A DNA stretch of 64,000 nt from a bacterium (GTDB lineage Bacteria > Chloroflexota > Dormibacteria > Dormibacterales > Dormibacteraceae): positions 124,001-188,000 of the forward strand of contig SCQL01000009.1 of NCBI GenBank assembly GCA_004299235.1, read 5' to 3'. Positions 1-7,226 of the stretch are shown here, piece by piece. A model generated the notes under the pieces. That model did no database searches and had not been told where the DNA came from. It saw nothing but the letters and a program-made list of their open reading frames with translations. The number at the start of each line of letters is the position of its first letter. Position 1 is the first letter of the stretch. The position numbers and the translations under genes are program-made.

Positions 1-544
1 GGTCGAGGCCGGCGGCGAGCTCCCGCGCCACCCCGAGGTGACCCATGCAGTCGGGACGGTTGGAGGTGACCTCCGCTTCCAGGATCGCCTGGTTGGGGAT
101 CACCGACGTGAGCGAATCGCCGGGCGTGCCGCGCTCGAGGATGAGGATGCCGGAGTGATCGTCGCCGAGGAGCAGCTCGGCGGCCGAGCAGAGCATGCCG
201 CTCGCTCTGTAGCCCGCGATGCTCATGTCCTTGACGAGCGTCCCGTTCGGCACCGTGGTCCCAGGCAGCGCCACCGGCACCAGCGAGCCCGCGACCGCGT
301 TGGGCGCGCCGGCGATGATCTGCTCGACGCGGCCGCCCAGGTCGACCTGGTGCACCCACAGCGGATGACGCGACTTCGGGTGCGGGATCTGCTCCAGGAT
401 CCTCCCCACCACGATCTGGGACAGGTCGGTGACCGTGAGCGACTCGACCTCGACGCCCAGGCGCGTGAGCACCTCGGCCGCCTCCTTGGGCGTGATGCCT
501 TCGAGGTCGACGAAGTCGCTCAGCCATTCGTAGCTGATCCTCAC
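1..544 (-). CDS. pheT: Phenylalanyl-tRNA synthetase beta subunit (N-terminal part, cut by window edge)
   Basis: This is the beta chain of the alpha2-beta2 phenylalanyl-tRNA synthetase, a cytoplasmic enzyme that charges tRNA-Phe. The reverse strand reads from a GTG start into RISYEWLSDFVDLEG, the usual PheT opening. It continues through the EMAP-like tRNA-binding domain (VVGRILEQIPHPKS, ASGMLCSAAELLLG) towards LEAEVTSNRPDCMGHLGVARE. Only about 181 codons are inside the window. The start GTG shares one base with the pheS stop (TAGTG), so the two subunits are translationally coupled. Confidence 0.96.
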   Translation of the reverse strand, partial: MRISYEWLSDFVDLEGITPKEAAEVLTRLGVEVESLTVTDLSQIVVGRILEQIPHPKSRHPLWVHQVDLGGRVEQIIAGAPNAVAGSLVPVALPGTTVPNGTLVKDMSIAGYRASGMLCSAAELLLGDDHSGILILERGTPGDSLTSVIPNQAILEAEVTSNRPDCMGHLGVARELAAGLD

Positions 545-1566
545 TAGAACTGCTCCAGGAAGCGGAGGTCGGATTCGTAGAAGAGGCGGATGTCGTCGAC
601 GTCGTGCTTGAGCATCGCCATACGCTCGATGCCGAAGCCCCACGCGTAGCCGTTCCAATGCTCGGGGTCGACGCCGCCGTTGCGCAGCACCTGCGGGTGC
701 ACCATGCCGCAGCCGCCGACCTCGAGCCAGCCCTTGTGGCGGCAGCTCCTGCAGCCCATGCCGCCGCAGATGCCGCACGACACGTCGAACTCGAAGCTCG
801 GCTCGGTGAAGGGGAAGTAACTCGGCCGCACGCGCACCTTGCGCTCCTGGCCGTACAGCGACTGGATCATGAACAGCAGCGTGCCCTTCATGTCGCCGAC
901 CGTCAGGCCCCTGTCGACCGCGAGGCCTTCGACCTGGCTGAAGTACGGCAGCCGCGTCGCCTCGGGCGCGTCGCGGCGGTAGCACCTGCCCGGCGTGATG
1001 ATGTAGATCGGCGGCTCCTTGATGCGCTGCATCGCCCGGATCTGCACCGGCGACGTGTGGGCGCGCAGGAGCAGTTCAGGGCTGAAATAAAACGAATCCC
1101 AGTTCTCACGCGCCGGGTGGCCGGCGGAGATGTTGAGGGCTTCGAAGTTGAACCACTCGGTCTCCACCTCGGGACCCTGCTCGACCTGGTAGCCAAGGCT
1201 CTCGAGGACGGTCTCGATCTGCCGCCGCACCTGGGTGAGGACGTGGATGTGGCCGCGGCCAAGAGGCGGCCCTGGGAATGTGACATCGACCGCCTCGGTC
1301 TCGGCGAGGTCCGCCAGGCGGCCGGCTTCCAGCTCCGCCCGCCTCGCCGCCAGCCCGGCTTCGATCGCACGTTTGGCCTCGTTGGCCGCCTGGCCGAGAG
1401 CGGCGCGCTCGGCCGGCGCCAGCTTGCCGATGCCGGACAGCAAGCCGCTGAGCCGCCCGCCCTTGCGCCCCAGATACTCGACCGCGATGGCCTCCAGCTC
1501 GGCATCAGTCTCCGCTTTCGCGATCGCCGTGAGCGCTGCGCCGCCGAGCGCTGCCGGATCGTTCAT
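544..1566 (-). CDS. pheS: Phenylalanyl-tRNA synthetase alpha subunit
   Basis: This is the catalytic alpha chain of phenylalanyl-tRNA synthetase, 340 aa and normal in length. An N-terminal coiled-coil arm (about residues 5-90) precedes the class II core. Motif 2 is seen in GRCYRRDAPEATRLPYFSQ and motif 3 in GFGIERMAML near the C-terminus. A short cysteine-rich stretch, CGICGGMGCRSC, lies just before motif 3. The ATG overlaps the stop of the upstream methyltransferase gene (ATGA), and pheT follows with a one-base overlap. It belongs to the infC-rpmI-rplT-methyltransferase-pheS-pheT operon. Confidence 0.97.
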   Translation of the reverse strand: MNDPAALGGAALTAIAKAETDAELEAIAVEYLGRKGGRLSGLLSGIGKLAPAERAALGQAANEAKRAIEAGLAARRAELEAGRLADLAETEAVDVTFPGPPLGRGHIHVLTQVRRQIETVLESLGYQVEQGPEVETEWFNFEALNISAGHPARENWDSFYFSPELLLRAHTSPVQIRAMQRIKEPPIYIITPGRCYRRDAPEATRLPYFSQVEGLAVDRGLTVGDMKGTLLFMIQSLYGQERKVRVRPSYFPFTEPSFEFDVSCGICGGMGCRSCRHKGWLEVGGCGMVHPQVLRNGGVDPEHWNGYAWGFGIERMAMLKHDVDDIRLFYESDLRFLEQF

Positions 1567-2291
1567 GCGACGCGCCGCCGCCGCACTTCGAAGAGGATGA
1601 GGGCCGCCGCCGCCGCCACGTTGAGCGACTCGACGCCTTCGCTCAGGTGCACCGTGACCAGCTTGAGATCGGACCGCGACAGCCCATGCGTCTCGCTGCC
1701 GAGCACGATCATGCCCGCATTCTCGATCGGCGTCTCGGCCAGCGGTGCTCCTCCGGAGGCGGCGGCCCCGTAGCCGTCCAGGCCCGCCAGGTCGCTCCAG
1801 GACGCATGCGCCACCGCCAGCCGGAACACGTTGCCCGCCGAGGCGCGGACCGCCTTGGCGCCGTAGGGGTCGGCCGAGCCCTCGAGCACCGCCAGCGCCG
1901 GCGCGCCCGCGGCGGCCGCCGTGCGGCAGATGGCGCCGACATTGCCCGGGTCCTGCACCCGGTCGAGGACCACCAGCGGCCAGCGCCGCTCACGGGCCGC
2001 GGCGATGGCCTCGCTCGGCTTCGACTCACGCACCCTCGCGATCGCAATCACGCCCTGCGGCGTGACCGTCTGGCTGAGGTCGCGAAAGAGCCCGCGGCTC
2101 AGCGTCACCCGCTTCGCGGCGGCGGCACGGCATTCATCGCCCTCCCGCACCACGAGCAGCTCCAGCGTCAGTCCGGCCGCTTCGGCCTCCGCGACCACGC
2201 GCGGACCTTCCAGGAGGGCGATGCCTGGCTCGCGCCGGCGGGCGAGCCGCCGCAACCTGCGCACGATCTCGTTCTCCGGGCTGAAGATCAG
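1563..2291 (-). CDS. TrmH/SpoU-family RNA 2'-O-methyltransferase
   Basis: This is a SPOUT-class methyltransferase that should methylate a ribose 2'-OH in rRNA or tRNA using S-adenosylmethionine. The three SPOUT motifs are visible: DPGNVGAICRTA, LGSETHGLS and VESLNVAAAAALILFE. A small substrate-binding domain (ALLEGPRVVAEAE) precedes them. The start is uncertain. Homology (SPENEIVRRLRRLARR) begins at a CTG at 2291, 4 nt after the rplT stop. The first canonical start is GTG at 2264, which has a GGAG nine bases upstream but loses the family's N-terminal segment. The target nucleotide cannot be told from sequence. Its position between rplT and pheS is common in many bacteria. Confidence 0.88.
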   Translation of the reverse strand: MIFSPENEIVRRLRRLARRREPGIALLEGPRVVAEAEAAGLTLELLVVREGDECRAAAAKRVTLSRGLFRDLSQTVTPQGVIAIARVRESKPSEAIAAARERRWPLVVLDRVQDPGNVGAICRTAAAAGAPALAVLEGSADPYGAKAVRASAGNVFRLAVAHASWSDLAGLDGYGAAASGGAPLAETPIENAGMIVLGSETHGLSRSDLKLVTVHLSEGVESLNVAAAAALILFEVRRRRVA

Positions 2292-2295
2292 CTGC

Positions 2296-2649
2296 TCAGA
2301 GGGAGTTTTTCGCAACCTCCACCAGCCGAGCAAAGGAACCGCTGTCGCGCACGGCCAGGTCAGCCAGCACCTTGCGGTCGATCTCCACTCCGGCCTGGCG
2401 AAGGCCGTGCATGAGCTTGTTGTAAGGCAGCCCCGACTGTCGCGAGGCGGCGTTGATGCGCGCGATCCAGAGCTGCCGCATCTCACGCTTGCGGCGCCTC
2501 CGGTCCCGATACGCGTAGGCGAGGGCGTGCAGGACCGCCTCGTTGGCCGGGCGGAACAGCAGCTTCTTCGAGAGGCGGAAGCCCTTGGCGCGATCGAGGA
2601 TCGCCTTGTGGCGTCTGTGGGCCGGGACTCCGCGCTTGATTCGTGCCAT
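2296..2649 (-). CDS. rplT: 50S ribosomal protein L20
   Basis: L20 binds 23S rRNA early in large-subunit assembly. The 117-aa product has the normal length and the typical opening [21 protein letters not shown], followed by a highly basic N-terminal tail and the globular domain [20 protein letters not shown]. The ATG at 2649 is chosen because it begins exactly at the family N-terminus. It lies 2 nt after rpmI. In Bacillus, L20 controls its own operon through the infC leader, which is relevant to the hairpin seen upstream of infC here. Confidence 0.98.
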   Translation of the reverse strand: MARIKRGVPAHRRHKAILDRAKGFRLSKKLLFRPANEAVLHALAYAYRDRRRRKREMRQLWIARINAASRQSGLPYNKLMHGLRQAGVEIDRKVLADLAVRDSGSFARLVEVAKNSL

Positions 2650-2651
2650 GT

Positions 2652-2846
2652 CTAAACTCCGAGCGCGCGGCGGACGGTCTTGCGGTCCGCCTTGGCCACC
2701 GGTTGATCGTTCTCGTAATTGCGCTTGCGCTTGGCCGACTTGTGCTGGAGGAGGTGGCTCTTCCACGCGCTGGCGCGCACGAGCTTGCCGTTCCGAGTCA
2801 CCCGGATCCGCTTGGCGAGGCCCTTCTGGGTCTTGATCTTAGGCAC
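2652..2846 (-). CDS. rpmI: 50S ribosomal protein L35
   Basis: This is a small basic ribosomal protein of the large subunit, 64 aa, which is standard. The sequence [20 protein letters not shown] is diagnostic. It starts with GTG at 2846, inside the last codons of infC (8-nt overlap), so translation is probably coupled to infC. It lies between infC and rplT, the conserved order of this operon. Confidence 0.97.
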   Translation of the reverse strand: MPKIKTQKGLAKRIRVTRNGKLVRASAWKSHLLQHKSAKRKRNYENDQPVAKADRKTVRRALGV

Positions 2847-3384
2847 TGGCGACCGGCTCCTTGGCGACGCCCTGCCGGCTTGGCGCCAGGATCATGAACA
2901 GGTTCTTGCCCTCGAGCAAAGGCTGGCGCTCGACGACCGCGAATGCGCGCGCGTCGTCGGCCACCCGGTCGAGAATCCTCCTCCCGATGTCCTGATGGAC
3001 CATCTCGCGACCTCTGAACATGATCGTCACCTTCACCTTCTCACCGGCTTCGAGGAACTGCTTCAAACCCTTGAACTTGGTCTGGAAATCGTGCTCCGCC
3101 ACCTTGGGGCGCAGCTTCATCTCCTTCAGCTTGATGACGTTCTGCTTGCGGCGCTGGTCCTTCTCTCGCTTGATGGTCTCGAACTTGTAGCGTCCGTAGT
3201 CCATCAGACGGCAGACGGGCGGGCTCGCTTGCGGCGCCACCTCGACGAGGTCGAGTCCTTTCTCGCTTGCGATGCGCAGAGCGGCGTCGAGGGAGAGCAC
3301 TCCCAGCTGGTTATTCTGGTCATCGATCAGCCGCACTTCGGAGCTGCGGATCTGATCGTTGACCCTTAGCTCCTTAAACGAGAT
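2839..3384 (-). CDS. infC: Translation initiation factor IF-3, probable ATC start
   Basis: IF3 binds the 30S subunit and proofreads start-codon and initiator-tRNA pairing. The 181-aa protein shows the N-domain (VNDQIRSSEVRLIDDQNNQ), the lysine-rich linker and the C-domain (FRGREMVHQDIGRRILDRV). From the in-frame TAA at 3393-3391 down to codon 17 there is no ATG, GTG or TTG. The first GTG (3336) would delete the conserved first strand. The only sensible start is ATC at 3384, with GAGG nine bases upstream. AUU/AUC-type starts in infC are known elsewhere to let IF3 repress its own synthesis. The gene heads the rpmI-rplT-pheST operon. Confidence 0.95.
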   Translation of the reverse strand: MSFKELRVNDQIRSSEVRLIDDQNNQLGVLSLDAALRIASEKGLDLVEVAPQASPPVCRLMDYGRYKFETIKREKDQRRKQNVIKLKEMKLRPKVAEHDFQTKFKGLKQFLEAGEKVKVTIMFRGREMVHQDIGRRILDRVADDARAFAVVERQPLLEGKNLFMILAPSRQGVAKEPVASA

Positions 3385-3464
3385 GAGACGTTACCTCGGC
3401 CAAACTCAGGGTCGTGCTATTCCTCCAAACCGCTAAATAAAACCAGGCGCTCAGGGCGCCCCTC

Positions 3465-3495
3465 AAACAAAAAACGGACAGCAGATGCGGTCCGT
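3465..3495 (-). terminator. Intrinsic terminator in the infC leader (candidate attenuator)
   Basis: On the minus strand a perfect 6-bp stem ACGGAC/GTCCGT with a 10-nt loop is followed by six T residues, then GTTTG. That is a textbook rho-independent terminator. It lies about 80 nt upstream of the infC start and in the same direction, and no gene ends just before it. It would therefore end transcription inside the infC leader. A second hairpin (GGCGC/GCGCC, 3446-3460) followed by TGGTTTTATTT lies between it and infC. The rest of the 233-nt gap (3385-3617) shows nothing else I can name. Attenuation is an inference by analogy with Bacillus infC leaders. Confidence 0.7.
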
Positions 3496-3617
3496 CTCTC
3501 ACGTGCGCGATGCGCGTACCCCTTCGGCTGCCCTGGGGGTGAGGGTCGGCGCCCTGCTTCAGATGGAGGATGGTACCGGAAACGTAACCTGCTGCGCAAA
3601 GTGCCGTTGCAAATGTC

Positions 3618-4748
3618 GTGATCTCGTCTCACCGGACCTCTCCCCGGGGGGAGAGGGCATGGCTCGCCGGGCTGGCGCTCGCATCCATTTGCCTCGGCGC
3701 CTGCGGCGGCCGCCCGGGCGGGGCGGGGGATGCGGCGGCCGTGACCTCAGCCTCCCCGCAGGGCTCGCCGTCTCCCGCCCAATCAGGCTCCGGCTCGCCC
3801 GCGCCCGTGACCGCGGCGTTCGGTGTGCTCGTGAGCCCGGCCGACGGGCAGGACCTCTACACGGTCAGCCTGGTCGGCGTCGACGGCAAGGTCGTGGCCA
3901 GCGCCCAGGCGAGCAGCCCCGCCACCGTCAGCTGCGGCGACGCGGCCGCCGCGGTCCTGCCTTTGCCGGTCAGCACCAGCAACTCCCGCGCGTACTTCCT
4001 GGACGCCCAGGGTGCCGTGCGCTTCCTCGCCCCCGGCGGCGACACCGGCCGCGCCACCACGGTGCCCGCGGGCGCCGCCCGTCGAAGCATGTTCGCCGTC
4101 AGCCCGAATGACTCGCGCATCGCGGTGGTGGTGAACGACTACACGTCGAGCGGCGCGTCGACCAGGCTCTACGTCGAAGACCTGAGGGGTGGCGGCCATC
4201 ACGTCGACATCTTCAGCGAGTCCGGTGTGTACACCCTGTGGCCGGCTGGCTGGCACGGCACCAACAACCTCGTGGTCGCCAAGGTCCCGGCCTGCACCCA
4301 GGGCGGCGGCCCGTTCTGCTGTGGGCCGCAGGAGCTGCACGTGATCGATCCCGCGACCGCCGTGCGCCGCTTCACCCTGGGCAGCCCGACCTGCAAGATC
4401 GCCGGACCGCCGTCGGCGGCCGGCGCCGTCTGCGAGACCGACGCCCAGGCCGACGTCGTCAACTGGACCGCGACCACCACACGCGCCTTCGCGATTCCAG
4501 GGCCGGCCTTCGCGTACATCTCCCCGAACGGCGACCAGGTGGCGCTGGTCGGTGGCGCAGACACGACCATCCAGGAGTCGAATCGGACCCTGGCCGGGCT
4601 CCAGGCCTGCGGCTGGATCGACGACACGCACGTCTTCTCGGGCGGCGACGCACAGCACCAGCCTCGTGTGGGCAACGTCACCACCGGCGGGGTGGTGCCC
4701 GTGGCCGCGCAGGGCCAGTGCGGCGGCCGCCTCCCGGGCGGACTCTAG
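3618..4748 (+). CDS. Putative lipoprotein with a beta-propeller-like region
   Basis: The function is not recognised. The 376-aa product has a lipoprotein signal: a positively charged N-terminus, a hydrophobic stretch (WLAGLALASICLGAC) and a lipobox LGAC. After it comes a Ser/Pro/Gly-rich linker (about residues 30-65). The rest is repetitive, with TolB/WD-like strands such as RSMFAVSPNDSRIAVVV and PGPAFAYISPNGDQVALVGG. The protein is probably anchored outside the membrane. The GTG start at 3618 precedes a palindromic repeat that encodes the residues around SPRGERA, so the extreme N-terminus may be repeat-derived. The gene converges on thrS with 31 nt between the stops. Confidence 0.7.
   Translation: MISSHRTSPRGERAWLAGLALASICLGACGGRPGGAGDAAAVTSASPQGSPSPAQSGSGSPAPVTAAFGVLVSPADGQDLYTVSLVGVDGKVVASAQASSPATVSCGDAAAAVLPLPVSTSNSRAYFLDAQGAVRFLAPGGDTGRATTVPAGAARRSMFAVSPNDSRIAVVVNDYTSSGASTRLYVEDLRGGGHHVDIFSESGVYTLWPAGWHGTNNLVVAKVPACTQGGGPFCCGPQELHVIDPATAVRRFTLGSPTCKIAGPPSAAGAVCETDAQADVVNWTATTTRAFAIPGPAFAYISPNGDQVALVGGADTTIQESNRTLAGLQACGWIDDTHVFSGGDAQHQPRVGNVTTGGVVPVAAQGQCGGRLPGGL
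3637..3656. repeat. Palindromic GC repeat, copy 1
   Basis: CCTCTCCCC and GGGGAGAGG form a perfect 9-bp inverted repeat with a 2-nt centre. The same core recurs at 54854-54876 with a 10-bp stem. Such CTCTCCCC/GGGGAGAG palindromes are a common kind of dispersed intergenic repeat in GC-rich genomes. This copy lies inside the first codons of the lipoprotein gene at 3618. Confidence 0.75.
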
Positions 4749-4779
4749 CTCTCCGACCGACGCGCCCTTCGCTCGCCCG

Positions 4780-6543
4780 CTAGCGCCTGCGCTCGGCCAC
4801 CTCGGTGGCGACCATGCCGGCAAAGGAGTCCAGTGACGAGTCGACCTGGTGGCCAGAGCGGTCGCGGATGTTGACGTGCCGGGTCTCCGCCTCTCGGGCG
4901 CCGACGATCGCCATGTAAGGCACCTTGCGCGCCTGCGCGTCGCGGATCTTGCGCTGCATGCGCTCCGATCGATCGTCGACCTCGACGCGGAGCCGCAGCG
5001 ATCGCAGGCGAGCCGCCACGTCCTCCGCGTAATCACGCTGTGCGTCAGTGATGGGGATGATGATCACCTGGACCGGGTGCAGCCAGGTCGGGAAGGCCCC
5101 GGCGTACTGCTCGATCAGGTACGCGGTCATGCGCTCGAACGCGCCGAACGCACCGCGGTGGATCATCACCGGCCGCTGGCGCGAGCCGTCCTCGGCGACG
5201 TACTCCAGGCCGAACTTCTTGGGCAGCTGGTAGTCCACCTGCACGGTGTTGTTGGTGAATTCCCGGCGCATCGCGTCCTGGACCTGGAAGTCGATCTTCG
5301 GTCCGTAGAACGCCGCCTCGCCGACCCCAACCTTGTAGGGGAGGTTCAGGCTCTCGAGCGCCTCCCTCAACATCGCCTCCGCGCTCTCCCACTCGACGTC
5401 GCTGCCCGCCCACTTCGTCTTGACGTTGTCACGCAGCGAGAGCCGGTACCAGTAGTTCTCGACGCCGAGCACGCCCATGAAGTGGTTGGCGAGCTGGATG
5501 GCCCCGCGCACCTCCTCGACGACCTGGTCGGGAGTGCAGAAGATGTGCGCGTCGTTGAGGTTGAAGGAGCGCACCCGTACCATGCCCATCAGCTCGCCCG
5601 ACTTCTCCAGCCGGTAGTTCTGTCCCAGCTCGGCGATGCGGAGCGGCAGGTCGCGATAGCTGTGGAGGTCGTGGCCGTACACCAGGATGTGATGCGGGCA
5701 GTTCATGGGCCGGAGCTCGAGCTCCTCTCCGTCCTCGAACCGCATCGGCGGAAACATGGTGTCGTGGAACAGTTCCCAGTGCCCGCTGGTGCGGTAAAGA
5801 TCCAGCTTGGCGACGTGGGGTGTGATCACGTGCCGGTAGCCCCGCCTCAGCTCCTCGTCGACGATCCAGCGCTCAAGCTCCCGCCGGATGGTGGCGCCGT
5901 CGGGCAGCCAGATCACCTGGCCGGCGCCCACCCGCTCGTCGAGGGCGAAGAGCTTCAACTCCCGGCCCAGCTTCTTGTGGTCCCGCTTCTCCGCCTCCTC
6001 GAGGAACTTGAGGTAGTCGTCGAGCTCCTTCTGGGTCGGCCAGGCGGTGCCGTAGATGCGGGTCAGTTGCGGCTTCTTCTCGTCGCCGCGCCAGTAGGCG
6101 CCGGCGACCCGCAGCAGCTTGAACGCCTTCAGATCTCGGGTCGAGCTGACGTGCGGACCGCGGCAGAGGTCGACAAAGTCGCCCGTGCGATACACGCTGA
6201 CGGCGTCCCCCGCGACCTTGTCCTCGATCAGCTCGAGCTTGTAGCCCTGGCCTCGCTTGCGGAACACCTCCATCGCCTGCTCACGCGACCACGTCTCCTG
6301 GACGAACGGCTGGTCCGCCTGGGCGATGCGCCGCATGCGCGATTCGATTGCCTTCAGCTCTGACTCGGAGATCGGCGTGCCGAAATCGAAGTCGTAGTAG
6401 AAACCATCCTGCACCGGTGGTCCGATGCCGTACTTGACATCCGGGTGCAGCTCCACCACCGCGGCGGCGAGCAGGTGCGCGGCCGAGTGCCGCAGCACGT
6501 GCAGCGGATCTTCGCTCGACTCGTGGTCGCCATACTCGGCCAT
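4780..6543 (-). CDS. thrS: Threonyl-tRNA synthetase lacking the TGS domain
   Basis: This cytoplasmic class II synthetase charges tRNA-Thr. The N2 editing domain is present, with metal-site motifs HSAAH (about residues 19-23) and CRGPH. The catalytic core follows with the zinc-site motif MNCPHH and motif 3 MIHRGAFGAFERM, then the anticodon-binding domain. At 587 aa it is about 55-60 residues shorter than the usual bacterial enzyme because the N-terminal TGS (N1) domain is missing. The reading frame upstream of the ATG does not encode one. The ATG at 6543 is preceded by an inverted repeat rather than a Shine-Dalgarno sequence. Confidence 0.96.
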   Translation of the reverse strand: MAEYGDHESSEDPLHVLRHSAAHLLAAAVVELHPDVKYGIGPPVQDGFYYDFDFGTPISESELKAIESRMRRIAQADQPFVQETWSREQAMEVFRKRGQGYKLELIEDKVAGDAVSVYRTGDFVDLCRGPHVSSTRDLKAFKLLRVAGAYWRGDEKKPQLTRIYGTAWPTQKELDDYLKFLEEAEKRDHKKLGRELKLFALDERVGAGQVIWLPDGATIRRELERWIVDEELRRGYRHVITPHVAKLDLYRTSGHWELFHDTMFPPMRFEDGEELELRPMNCPHHILVYGHDLHSYRDLPLRIAELGQNYRLEKSGELMGMVRVRSFNLNDAHIFCTPDQVVEEVRGAIQLANHFMGVLGVENYWYRLSLRDNVKTKWAGSDVEWESAEAMLREALESLNLPYKVGVGEAAFYGPKIDFQVQDAMRREFTNNTVQVDYQLPKKFGLEYVAEDGSRQRPVMIHRGAFGAFERMTAYLIEQYAGAFPTWLHPVQVIIIPITDAQRDYAEDVAARLRSLRLRVEVDDRSERMQRKIRDAQARKVPYMAIVGAREAETRHVNIRDRSGHQVDSSLDSFAGMVATEVAERRR

Positions 6544-6546
6544 AGG

Positions 6547-6567
6547 GTCGTCCAGTATATGGACGAC
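6547..6567 (-). promoter_or_regulatory. Inverted repeat with -10-like TATACT at the thrS start
   Basis: On the coding strand of thrS, GTCGTCC and GGACGAC form a perfect 7-bp inverted repeat around a 7-nt centre, ending 3 nt before the ATG. The centre contains TATACT (6559-6554), a near-consensus -10 hexamer ten bases upstream of the start codon. The site could be an operator over a near-leaderless promoter, or an RNA hairpin covering the initiation region. No clear -35 box is seen. Confidence 0.5.
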
Positions 6568-6638
6568 TGTGAGCCAACCTAGATCCCCCCAACCCAGTGC
6601 CCCGCCCTACCCTCGCCTGCCGGCCGGTCGGTGAGGCC

Positions 6639-7226
6639 ATGAATCCCACCGCCATCGTGGACGCGATCGGCTATCCCGCCGCCGGGCTCGGCATCCTCAT
6701 CGAGAGCGCCGGCGTACCGTTCCCGGGCGAGGCGCTCCTGCTGGCAGCCGCCGCCTGGGCCGCCGCACGCCACCACTCGCTCGTCCTCGTCATCCTCTTC
6801 GCCTTTGCCGGCGCGACCGCCGGCGCCGATCTCGGTTACTACCTCGGCTATCGGGGCGGCAGGCCGTTCGTGGAACGTTTCGGCCGCATCTTTCGCATCC
6901 GCCCGGAGCACATCGCGCAGTCCGAGCAGTTCTTTGCGCGGCATGGCGACAGGGCGATCATCGCGGCCCGATTCGTGCTCGGGCTGCGGACCTGGGGGTC
7001 GATGCTCGCCGGCATGGCGCGCATGCCGTTCTGGCGATTTCAGCTCTTCAGCGCGTTGGGCGGGCTGGGCTGGGCCACCGTCATCGGCATCGCCGGTTAC
7101 GCGCTCGGCAGCAACCTCGGCCTGCTCGAGGCGATCGTCCGCGACCTCGGCATCGGCGGCCTGGTCCTGGCCGTCCTCATTGCGGCGATCGTGCTTGTGG
7201 CTCGACGCCGCGCCGCCAGGCAATGA
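6639..7226 (+). CDS. DedA/VTT-family inner-membrane protein
   Basis: The 195-aa membrane protein belongs to the DedA (SNARE-associated/VTT) family. Members of this family act in lipid flipping and membrane homeostasis. Visible hallmarks are ESAGVPFPGEALLL near the N-terminus, GADLGYYLGYRGGRPFVERFG, and FVLGLRTWGSMLAGMARMPFWRF. Four to five hydrophobic segments end in a basic tail (VARRRAARQ). The ATG at 6639 is preferred because the protein then begins at the first family segment. An upstream in-frame GTG at 6597 would add 14 unrelated residues. The 3' end overlaps the convergent MFS gene by 50 bp. Confidence 0.87.
   Translation: MNPTAIVDAIGYPAAGLGILIESAGVPFPGEALLLAAAAWAAARHHSLVLVILFAFAGATAGADLGYYLGYRGGRPFVERFGRIFRIRPEHIAQSEQFFARHGDRAIIAARFVLGLRTWGSMLAGMARMPFWRFQLFSALGGLGWATVIGIAGYALGSNLGLLEAIVRDLGIGGLVLAVLIAAIVLVARRRAARQ

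Noticed and set aside
6544-6567. An E. coli-like thrS operator mimicking the tRNA-Thr anticodon arm
   Set aside because: The loop is ATATACT and does not contain a Thr anticodon (UGU, CGU or GGU) at the centre. The stem reads equally well as a DNA operator.
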